12,168 nt of DNA from Pseudomonadota bacterium (GTDB taxonomy: Bacteria; Myxococcota; Myxococcia; Myxococcales; Anaeromyxobacteraceae): NCBI GenBank assembly GCA_023428085.1, contig JAEYZK010000418.1, positions 1 through 12,168 of the forward strand. Reading direction: 5' to 3'. The position numbers and the translations under genes were made by a program. Within the stretch, counting starts at the first letter, position 1. Each line of letters starts with the position of its first letter. Under the pieces are notes generated by a model. The model ran no database searches. It was not told the origin of the DNA and worked only from the letters and a program-made list of their open reading frames with translations. This document shows positions 6,673-12,168 of the stretch, in pieces.

Positions 6673-7560
6673 ATGCTCACGGTCCGTGTACTCGCCCGTC
6701 CGGTCGCGCTCGCCGCCGCCGCGCTGCTCTTCACCGCTTGCCCCGCCAAGGAAGGTGAGGCCGGACCGCCCGGACCCGCTGGGCCCGCGGGTCCGTCCGG
6801 TCCCACCGGCCCGGCCGGCGCGGGATCGACCTCGGGGCTGAGCTTCCGCGGGCCGTGGACCGGCGAGATCGCGTATCAGGCCGGCGACCAGGTCGTGTAC
6901 GGGGGCCAGGTCTACGTCGCGCTCCTCGAAAACCAGGGCTACCGCCCGGACCTCGACGACGCCGAGGTGGACAACCCGTGGCTGCCGCTCTCGATCGGCG
7001 GGCTGCAGGGTCCCCCAGGGCCGCAGGGTCCTGCGGGCGAGCCGGGCCCGGCCGGGCCTCCGGGGCCGATCGGCCCGCCGGGCGCGCCCGGCATGCAGGG
7101 GCCTCCCGGTCCCGGCGCCGCGCTCCTCCAGACGCCGTTCCTGAGCGCCACCTTCGGCTCCTGGCAGCACGCGCACGTCATCCCCGTGAACTTCGTCGCG
7201 CCGTCGGACGGGACCGCGGTCGTGGTCTTCAACGGGACGTGCTGTGTGGATACGAAGGCGCTGACGGTGGGCGCGGCCGAGACGAAGACGGCCGAGGAGC
7301 CGAGCACGTGGCTCTGGCTCGGCATGAGCGAGACCCTCGAGATCCCCGCCGATCGCACCGTCATCGAGCTGCCGAACGTGCCGGGCGCGTCGCTCCACTA
7401 CTGCCTCCCGACGAGCGCCTCGCGCGCGTTCGAGGTCCCGGCGGGGGCGAATCACCTCTGGGTGAACGCGAAGACGAACACCAAGGGCTCCTGCGCGGGG
7501 CACGCCACCGTGTTCTTCGCCGAGCGGCAGCTCGACGTGCCGTCGTCCGACGGCGAGTAG
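6673..7560 (+). CDS. Collagen-like lipoprotein with an inserted CBM5/12-like module
   Basis: The 295-residue product is a predicted lipoprotein: the signal ends in lipobox FTAC (Cys23), after a strong AGGAGG. Seven Gly-X-Y triplets (31-51) precede a roughly 50-residue module (about 58-106) with the pattern W-TGEIAYQAGDQVVYGGQVY, then NQGYRPD and NPWLPL. This resembles chitin/cellulose-binding modules of families 5 and 12 (aromatic residues around Y-x-x-GD-x-V-x-Y-x-G-x-x-Y). Thirteen more Gly-X-Y triplets follow (110-148), then a beta-rich C-terminal domain (150-295) with Cys190, Cys191, Cys244 and Cys274. Gly-X-Y tracts in bacterial proteins form trimeric triple helices, so a trimeric cell-surface stalk carrying carbohydrate-binding heads is the likely architecture. 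The target is unknown. A C1q/TNF-like head is another possibility. Confidence 0.88.
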   Translation: MLTVRVLARPVALAAAALLFTACPAKEGEAGPPGPAGPAGPSGPTGPAGAGSTSGLSFRGPWTGEIAYQAGDQVVYGGQVYVALLENQGYRPDLDDAEVDNPWLPLSIGGLQGPPGPQGPAGEPGPAGPPGPIGPPGAPGMQGPPGPGAALLQTPFLSATFGSWQHAHVIPVNFVAPSDGTAVVVFNGTCCVDTKALTVGAAETKTAEEPSTWLWLGMSETLEIPADRTVIELPNVPGASLHYCLPTSASRAFEVPAGANHLWVNAKTNTKGSCAGHATVFFAERQLDVPSSDGE

Positions 7561-7977
7561 CAGGTCTCCCCGGACGTCCGAGCGGGCGGGGGCGTGCGCT
7601 CCCGCCCGCGGCGTTCCGGGACACCCACGGGCAGGCAATTGACCGCCCGTGTGGTCCTCCCCCGAGCCGCCCGATTGCTTACACCCCTGCTGGATTTGCG
7701 TTCCGATCGGGCCGCCGAGCGGGCGATCGCGCGCAGCGCGCGAGCGCGCGGGTGCTCGATCCAAGGTCGGAGCCAACCCCAGGGTTCTTGTGAACATGGC
7801 CCGTGCGGGGGAAGGTTGATGCGGGAGTCAGTGGGATAATGCCCTGATCACGGGACATTGAGGATTTTGCATCTGGACCCCCGAGGGCGCGGGAGTTCCG
7901 GCACGGATATTCCATGGTTGTCCTCCTAGCTGACCGGAAGACGGGAATTCTCCGAAAGCCCTGAAGGTAAGGTTCGC
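7561..7977. other. 417-bp stretch with no gene, several hairpins
   Basis: I see no supported gene here. The left part has two hairpins just after the collagen-like gene (7582-7609 and 7623-7655). A CpG-alternating, self-complementary patch lies around 7725-7752. The right part (about 7780-7970) is less GC-rich than the surroundings, as expected of promoter DNA, and contains GATAAT at 7835-7840 without a fitting -35. A ribosome site (AAGGTAAGG, 7964-7972) precedes the STAS gene. An open frame at 7594-7839 has no ribosome site and no recognisable product. Confidence 0.6.
7582..7609 (+). terminator. GC-rich hairpin after the collagen-like gene
   Basis: GCGGGCGGG (7582-7590) pairs perfectly with CCCGCCCGC (7601-7609) around a 10-nt loop, 21 bases after the stop. 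There is no T-run, so it may be a weak terminator or a 3'-end stabiliser. A second hairpin, ACCCACGGGC (7623-7632) with GCCCGTGTGGT (7645-7655, one bulge), follows. Confidence 0.45.
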
Positions 7978-8271
7978 ATGCACTCAAATGGCGCGACGGT
8001 GATCCGGATGGATGGTGTCTTCGACGTACCGGCGGCCCAGCGCCTGGCGCACGTGCTCGAGCAGACGGACGCGAACGAGCAGGTGCGGATCGATCTGACG
8101 CAGGTCCGCGAGTTCCACGACTACGGCGTGACCGTCCTGGCGCACGCGCTGGCCTCGCGCGGTGCACGGATCGCGGTCCGCGGGCTGCGGCAGCACCACC
8201 TCCGGCTGCTCCGGTACTTCGGGGTGGACACGGGTGGCCCGGCGATCGGCATCGAGGCAGAAGTCGTCTAG
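7978..8271 (+). CDS. Small STAS-domain protein (anti-anti-sigma-like)
   Basis: The 97-residue protein is a single STAS-like domain: a strand around ATVIRMDGVFDV, a helix PAAQRLAHVLEQ, the core strand VRIDLTQVREF, the loop-helix start HDYGVTVLAHAL, and a second alpha/beta unit with IAVRGLRQHHLRLLRYFGVD. STAS proteins bind switch kinases or partner modules and control sigma factors or other outputs by phosphorylation of a Ser/Thr in D-S-S/T-G. Ungapped alignment puts His47-Asp48-Tyr49-Gly50 at that position, so the usual phospho-acceptor is Tyr. The domain may therefore not be switched in the classical way. AAGGTAAGG five bases before the ATG supports the start. No partner kinase or sigma factor lies in the window. 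It is monocistronic, with its own terminator. Confidence 0.8.
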   Translation: MHSNGATVIRMDGVFDVPAAQRLAHVLEQTDANEQVRIDLTQVREFHDYGVTVLAHALASRGARIAVRGLRQHHLRLLRYFGVDTGGPAIGIEAEVV

Positions 8272-8301
8272 CCGGTAGACTTCGAGGTGCGGGCATCACG
8301 G

Positions 8302-8338
8302 GCCCGCGTGCTCTCCGGAGCGCGCGGGCTTTTTGTTT
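8302..8338 (+). terminator. Intrinsic terminator of the STAS gene
   Basis: A 12-bp stem, GCCCGCGTGCTC (8302-8313) with GAGCGCGCGGGC (8318-8329), has one G-U pair and the loop TCCG. It is followed directly by TTTTTGTTT (8330-8338). This is a textbook rho-independent terminator for plus-strand transcription, 30 bases past the stop. Confidence 0.92.
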
Positions 8339-8357
8339 GCCCATGTTCACGTTCACA

Positions 8358-8399
8358 CGCCCCCGCCCGCCCCGAGGAGGGAGAGGGCGAGCGGGGGCG
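8358..8399 (-). terminator. Candidate hairpin terminator of the PKD lipoprotein gene
   Basis: CGCCCCCGC (8358-8366) pairs with GCGGGGGCG (8391-8399). An inner CGCCC/GGGCG pairing extends the structure. It lies 29 bases past the stop of the minus-strand gene. There is no U-tract on that strand, so it is only a possible terminator or mRNA 3'-end structure. Confidence 0.35.
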
Positions 8400-8428
8400 G
8401 GGACTCCCGGCGGCGAGAGGGAACGCCG

Positions 8429-10252
8429 CTACCGGCAGTAGGGATCGACGGTGAGGGTGCCGGACGTGGAGGCGACGCCGTCGGTCGCGACGAAGGAGAC
8501 GGCCACGTCCTCCGGCGCCGGGTTGCAGGAGTAGCGCGTCGGGATCGCGAGCTTCAGCGAGCAGGACGCCGTGAGGGGCGGACAGGCGGTCAATACGGCG
8601 TCCGCGGACGGCTGGAGCTCCAGCGGGTCGCCGTCCGGATCGTACGTACCAGTCTTGGCCAGGGCAGTGATCGAACCGAAGCCGTTCGGCGGACTGTAGG
8701 AAGCACCGCCGCTCGTGCTGCAGTTCAGGCTGGAGCCGGAAGAACCGCCGGTGCCGCACGTGATCCCGGTTCGGTACACGGTGGCAGCGACCACGGGCTT
8801 CCGGTTCCCGATCCCGAAGGGGATGTCGGCGAAGCGGGCGGTGGCGAACGGATCGCTGACTTCCACCGTCGCCGTCCTGCTGCTCCGGACGAACGCGCTC
8901 AGCGGCGCGCCCGCCGCGCAATGGAGCTTGAGTGTCCCCGAGGTGACCGAGAACTCGGGGCAATCCGTCGAGTCCGTCATCACGTCGAAGTCGACCGGAT
9001 CGCCGTCGAGGTCCACCCAGCGACCGAGGAGCGGGGTGGCGGTGTACCTGTAGGACGGAACGTCGAACGAGTGCAGCGCCGACGTCTCGGCTCCGTACAT
9101 CCGTGAGGGAGACCGGTTCGCGATCACGATCGGGAGGGTCACGCCGGACGAGCCGCCGTTCACGTCGATCGCGGAGAGGGAGACGGATCGCTGGACTCCG
9201 ACCGCGATGAGCTCCGCGCTCCGGTGGGTGAACACGTCGAACCCGACCTGGGTCGGCGCGCCGTCGGCCGGGATGGCCCACGCCTCGAAGTTGGCCTCGC
9301 CGTCCCCCGTGTGCTGGTACGCAAGGTGCGTCGTCAGGGCGTCGCCGTCCGGATCCTCGATCTGCACGGGGAAGCTGCCGGCGGCTCCGTAGGACTGGTT
9401 GCTCGCCAGGTACTGGTGGTTGAAGCCGCCCGCGGGCAGGACGCCGACGATGATCGGGGACCGGTTGGTGATGCTCACGCGGGCCAGCGCCGCGTCGCGC
9501 ACGGTCTGACCGTCCACGACCTCCACCCGGAAGTCCCAGTCGCCGGAGATCGCAGCTCCGTCCGTCGTCACCTCGACCGTGGGGTTCGGCACGTTCGGGC
9601 TGGGCAGGAACCGGACCGTCCGGCCCGTGCCGTTGCCGATCGGGCGATCCGGCGGCGGAAGCACGATCCACCGCACGGTCTGGAACGACGGGTCCGGGAG
9701 GGTGGCGGAGAGCTGGATCGGCGTCGCGGGCCGGCACTGGACCGGGGACCCGTCACAGATGTGCTCGACCGTCTGAGGCTCTCCGGCCTCGACCAGCACG
9801 GGCCCGGTCCTCCCGGTCACGGTGACCGGCTGCTTGCTCGGGGCGCTCTCGGCCTGCATCTCGTCCTTCACGGAGAGAGAGACCTCGAACGTCCCGGCGC
9901 AGCCGAACACCACGGTCACGGTCTGCGTCTTGCTCGCGACGGCGGGCGGGTCACAGGCGGCGCTGGTCCTGGTGACGGTCCAGGTGTACTCCACGATCGA
10001 GTCGCCCTCGTCGGGATCGCTCGACGACGTGGCATCGAGGGTGACCGGGGCGTTTGCCTCGAGAATGCCGGTCACGACGAATCGCGCGGTCGGCGCCGAG
10101 TTCGCGATGCAGGCCGACAGGCTGCAGCGCGCGCCCGACGGGCACCCCGTGTCGTTCTGACAGGCCGCGACCGGTGGCGAGGCCGGGCTGGCGCAGGCGA
10201 CGAGCCCCGACAGCAAGAGAACCGCGGAAAGGACCCTTTCGGTACGAGACAT
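8429..10252 (-). CDS. Large PKD/Ig-like multidomain surface lipoprotein
   Basis: The 607-residue product starts MSRTERVLSAVLLLSGLVAC, a lipoprotein signal with lipobox LVAC (Cys20), preceded by GAGGGG. A four-Cys motif follows (Cys31, 37, 43, 48; C-x5-C-x5-C-x4-C). Residues 52-146 form a PKD domain (APVTLDATSSSDPDEGDSIVEYTW). Further beta-sandwich-like units appear to begin after repeated linkers ITNRSP (261), IANRSP (377) and IGNRKP (481), and carry acidic loops EDPDGD (299), DLDGDP (414) and DPDGDP (538) that resemble calcium loops. There are many cysteines, including near the C-terminus (DPYCR). The frame is open upstream to 10669, but only the 10252 start has a signal peptide. The product is probably outer-membrane anchored and exposed or periplasmic. 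No enzymatic motif is seen, and its ligand is unknown. Confidence 0.9.
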   Translation of the reverse strand: MSRTERVLSAVLLLSGLVACASPASPPVAACQNDTGCPSGARCSLSACIANSAPTARFVVTGILEANAPVTLDATSSSDPDEGDSIVEYTWTVTRTSAACDPPAVASKTQTVTVVFGCAGTFEVSLSVKDEMQAESAPSKQPVTVTGRTGPVLVEAGEPQTVEHICDGSPVQCRPATPIQLSATLPDPSFQTVRWIVLPPPDRPIGNGTGRTVRFLPSPNVPNPTVEVTTDGAAISGDWDFRVEVVDGQTVRDAALARVSITNRSPIIVGVLPAGGFNHQYLASNQSYGAAGSFPVQIEDPDGDALTTHLAYQHTGDGEANFEAWAIPADGAPTQVGFDVFTHRSAELIAVGVQRSVSLSAIDVNGGSSGVTLPIVIANRSPSRMYGAETSALHSFDVPSYRYTATPLLGRWVDLDGDPVDFDVMTDSTDCPEFSVTSGTLKLHCAAGAPLSAFVRSSRTATVEVSDPFATARFADIPFGIGNRKPVVAATVYRTGITCGTGGSSGSSLNCSTSGGASYSPPNGFGSITALAKTGTYDPDGDPLELQPSADAVLTACPPLTASCSLKLAIPTRYSCNPAPEDVAVSFVATDGVASTSGTLTVDPYCR

Positions 10253-10364
10253 ATGGTGTTCCCCTCGAGCGCCGGAAGCGAAGCCAGTGGCGATGCCGCC
10301 GGGCATTGCGCGGACCGTTCCAGAGGCCACGCCTCGAACTCTCGCGGGCTTGCGCCGATCGCGC

Positions 10365-10455
10365 GCTGTCGCGAAGGTCCGTGAAACGACCGAGGGTCCG
10401 TGGGACGGACCTTGTACAGCTTCGAGCCCACGCCGATCCAGCGTTTCGCGACAGC
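10365..10455. repeat. Nested inverted repeats in a divergent intergenic region
   Basis: A perfect 11-bp inverted repeat, GCTGTCGCGAA (10365-10375) and TTCGCGACAGC (10445-10455), brackets three copies of a second element: GGTCCGT at 10376-10382 and 10395-10401, and its complement ACGGACC at 10405-10411. Either GGTCCGT copy can pair with ACGGACC; the nearer gives a 7-bp stem with a 3-nt loop, the farther a 9-bp stem (AAGGTCCGT with ACGGACCTT). A near copy, GCGGACC, is at 10310-10316. It may be an operator cluster or an RNA structure in the leader of the plus-strand genes. Confidence 0.55.
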
Positions 10456-10532
10456 ACGGCGCTTGCAATTCGCGCCGGGACCATGCGTCAATCCCGACCG
10501 ACCAGCTCGCCGTATCGACGGAGGCGCCCGCA

Positions 10533-11213
10533 ATGAACTTGCCGGGAGCGGTGACGATCATGCTCGCGCTCGCCGGAGGCGCCGATGACCGGCTCCTCCT
10601 CTGCAAGCCGGAGGTGCTGGGCGACCCCGCCCAGGCGCATGGCGAGGCGGTGGCGCAGGCCGCCGGCAAGCTGCCGGGGAAGTTCCTCGACTATGGGGCC
10701 ATCTGCAAGGACGCCGCGGAGGGCGCGCGGGCGGCGGTGCGCGCCGGCCTCGGTCACGCGGTGGTGAGCCGGGCGGAGGGCACGCCCGCAGGCGCAAGGT
10801 TCCAGCTCGTCCTCACGGATGCCCCGCTTCAGGGGGAGGACGAGGAGCCCGCCGAGCCCGGCCAGATCCGCGCGCAGCGGTCGATCGAGGTGAAGGTCGG
10901 CGACGACGTCGTGCCCCCGCTGAAGGGCGCGCTCAAGGACCTGCTCAGGACGCTTCCGCCGAAGCCGGGCCCGGACCCGCAGCACGTGGCCGCGTGGACC
11001 GTCGCGGGCGTCGGGGCAGCGTCGGTGATCGCGGGCGTCGTGTTCGCGTCGAAGGCCGACGGCGTGAAGAGGAAGGCCCAGGAGGCCGACGATCCGGCGT
11101 CGTACACGCGGCAGCGGAAGAGGTACGACCAGCTGAAGACCCGGAGCAACGTCCTGCTGGGCGCCGGCGGTGCTGCGCTCGCGGCAGGCCTCACCTGGCG
11201 GTACGCGTTCTGA
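10533..11213 (+). CDS. Two-transmembrane-helix envelope protein of unknown function
   Basis: I do not recognise a family for this 226-residue protein. A short hydrophobic N-terminus (MNLPGAVTIMLALAGG) may be a signal peptide. A soluble region (about 20-145) with Cys24 and Cys58, an acidic stretch EDEEPAEPG, and a proline linker PPKPGPDP follow. The C-terminus has two hydrophobic helices (about 153-172 and 206-222) separated by a charged helical segment (KADGVKRKAQ ... YTRQRKRYDQLKTRSN). I recognise this two-helix hairpin tail, with its long polar helix, from many myxobacterial envelope proteins, where it often follows TPR or PEGA modules. GGAGG at 10520-10524, eight bases before the ATG, supports the start. 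The next gene begins 11 bases downstream, so the two are probably an operon. Confidence 0.8.
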   Translation: MNLPGAVTIMLALAGGADDRLLLCKPEVLGDPAQAHGEAVAQAAGKLPGKFLDYGAICKDAAEGARAAVRAGLGHAVVSRAEGTPAGARFQLVLTDAPLQGEDEEPAEPGQIRAQRSIEVKVGDDVVPPLKGALKDLLRTLPPKPGPDPQHVAAWTVAGVGAASVIAGVVFASKADGVKRKAQEADDPASYTRQRKRYDQLKTRSNVLLGAGGAALAAGLTWRYAF

Positions 11214-11224
11214 AGGGGGAAACG

Positions 11225-12168
11225 ATGAGACGGATCGCTCTGATGGTGACGGGGATGCTCGCGCTCGCCGGCTGCGGCGGGGGCGGCGGCTGGAAGGCGA
11301 CCTGCAGCGCGTCCAGGCCGTGCGAGGCGGGGAGCTACTGCGCCGAGACGGAGGATGGGAACGTCTGTTGGCCGGATGAGGTGGCGCCGGTCATCGCGAG
11401 CGTGGACCCCACGTGCGGTGGTTCGTTGCCGTGTCGCAGGGACGGAACCCTGCACGTCGAGGTGGAGGTGACGGAAGCCGAGCGCATGGGCACGGTCTCG
11501 ATCGTGCTCGATCTCGACACGGAACATCCCCGGGAGCTCCAGCGCGTCGACGAGGACACCTACTCGGTGGACCTCTCGCTGGTGGATCTCCCGTTCCCCC
11601 ACTTCACTCGTGAAGTCGCCATGACGGTGACCGCGCTGGATCAGGCGGGGAACCAGGCAGAGCCTCATCACTCGACGGTCCTGGTCACCCGGGGCGCCTT
11701 CGCCCGGCAGCTCGCGACCAGCGCGCCGTTCAGGCTGTGGTCCCCCGCAGTCCTGGCAGATGGTGGCGTGGTCGTCGCCGGCGAGAACGGGCGACTCCAC
11801 TTCCTGAGCAAGGAGGGAGTCGCGTCCACGCCCGTGCCCGTGACGTCCAACCTCCTGAACGGTCCCGCCGCGATCGGAGACACCACGGTCTGGGTCGGGA
11901 GCGAGGATGGGCGGCTCTATCCCGTCTCCTTCACGGGGGCCGTCGGAACCTCGTGCGACGCCGGCGCGGCGATGCTCGGAGCTCCTGCGATCAGCGGAAA
12001 CAGGGCCATCTCCGCGACGAAGAGCAGCTTCGTTGCCGTGGCGGATGCGGGCGGGGGGTGCAACTCCACCTCAGTCGCAAGCCCGGCGCAACCCGTCGTG
12101 AGCTCCGGCCGCGTGTTCGTTCCTTCGGGTGGGAGGCTGCGGAGCTACTCCGTGGCGGCGAATGGAGC
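11225..12168 (+). CDS. Partial beta-propeller-like lipoprotein with N-terminal cysteine motif
   Basis: From the ATG at 11225, after an AAGGGGG site, the frame is open for 314 codons to the window edge without a stop. The product begins MRRIALMVTGMLALAGCGGG, a signal peptide with lipobox LAGC (Cys17) and a glycine tether. A four-Cys motif follows (Cys27, 33, 39, 48; C-x5-C-x5-C-x8-C), then a beta-rich segment (about 52-155, ALDQAGNQ), possibly Ig-like. From about 168 there are repeats of the type VVVAGENGRLHFL and TVWVGSEDGRLYPV, typical of PQQ/quinoprotein-like beta-propeller blades (hydrophobic strand, G-x-x-x-G-x-L). Only a few blades are inside the window. It is a likely surface-exposed or periplasmic scaffold or binding protein, co-transcribed with the preceding two-helix gene. 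No enzyme function can be claimed. Confidence 0.85.
   Translation, partial: MRRIALMVTGMLALAGCGGGGGWKATCSASRPCEAGSYCAETEDGNVCWPDEVAPVIASVDPTCGGSLPCRRDGTLHVEVEVTEAERMGTVSIVLDLDTEHPRELQRVDEDTYSVDLSLVDLPFPHFTREVAMTVTALDQAGNQAEPHHSTVLVTRGAFARQLATSAPFRLWSPAVLADGGVVVAGENGRLHFLSKEGVASTPVPVTSNLLNGPAAIGDTTVWVGSEDGRLYPVSFTGAVGTSCDAGAAMLGAPAISGNRAISATKSSFVAVADAGGGCNSTSVASPAQPVVSSGRVFVPSGGRLRSYSVAANG

Noticed and set aside
5610..6806. Long upstream extension of the exonuclease frame on the minus strand
   Set aside because: It is antisense to the secreted protein gene. The DEDDh domain is complete from 5609.
7660..7682. Possible sigma-54 promoter (GCCGC ... TTGCT)
   Set aside because: The GG ten bases before the GC of TTGC is missing, so the consensus is not met.
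7815..7840. Possible sigma-70 promoter TTGATG ... GATAAT
   Set aside because: The spacer is only 13 bases, too short for a working pair.
8268..9737. 489-codon minus-strand frame within the PKD lipoprotein gene
   Set aside because: Shifted frame with Arg/Gly/Pro-rich low complexity; the overlapping frame has a lipobox, PKD domain and repeat structure.
10253..10669. Upstream extension of the PKD lipoprotein to 10669
   Set aside because: It would bury the lipoprotein signal, and it overlaps the 5' end of the divergent gene and the inverted-repeat region.
10829..11800. 323-codon minus-strand frame over the right-hand operon
   Set aside because: Antisense to two genes with clear ribosome sites and signals; no recognisable domain.
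1..12168. CRISPR array, tRNA, rRNA, insertion sequence or phage genes
   Set aside because: No regularly spaced repeats, no tRNA-like cloverleaf, and no transposase or integrase motif was seen. The tail-fibre-like motif at 2677-3480 stands alone, with no phage neighbours.

Overview
The window is very GC-rich (roughly 70%, my estimate) and densely coded. It carries two proline-biosynthesis genes, many exported lipoproteins, a collagen-like protein and cysteine-rich surface proteins. This suggests a member of the Myxococcota, most like Anaeromyxobacter. That is my inference from gene style and base composition; no search was run.

Layout. (1) Positions 1-2553 are a minus-strand operon, proB-proA plus a truncated downstream gene with a Lys/Ala/Pro-rich N-terminus. 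proB and proA share a 4-base GTGA overlap. proB may be leaderless. (2) Positions 2599-2666 hold an inverted pair of 18-bp elements and a 14-bp tandem repeat. (3) A membrane-anchored polyproline protein (2677-3480, minus) is divergent from an M48-family metalloprotease lipoprotein (3586-4479, plus). (4) A LysE-type exporter and a DEDDh 3'-5' exonuclease (4489-5609, minus) form a second GTGA-coupled pair, convergent with the protease gene. (5) After a REP-like hairpin come three plus-strand genes: a secreted four-Cys protein (5811-6539), a collagen-like lipoprotein with an embedded chitin-binding-like module (6673-7560), and, after a 417-bp gene-free stretch, a small STAS-domain protein (7978-8271) followed by a strong intrinsic terminator. 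(6) A large PKD-type multidomain lipoprotein (8429-10252, minus) is divergent from a two-gene plus-strand unit: a two-transmembrane-helix protein (10533-11213) and a beta-propeller-like lipoprotein (11225 onward, running off the window).

The left third is housekeeping. The rest is mostly envelope biology: four predicted lipoproteins, one secreted protein and two or three membrane proteins. The two lipoproteins flanking the 10253-10532 region share a four-cysteine motif just after the lipidated Cys, and the region between them holds nested inverted repeats. That pair is the best candidate for an undescribed surface module. No CRISPR, IS element, rRNA or tRNA was recognised.
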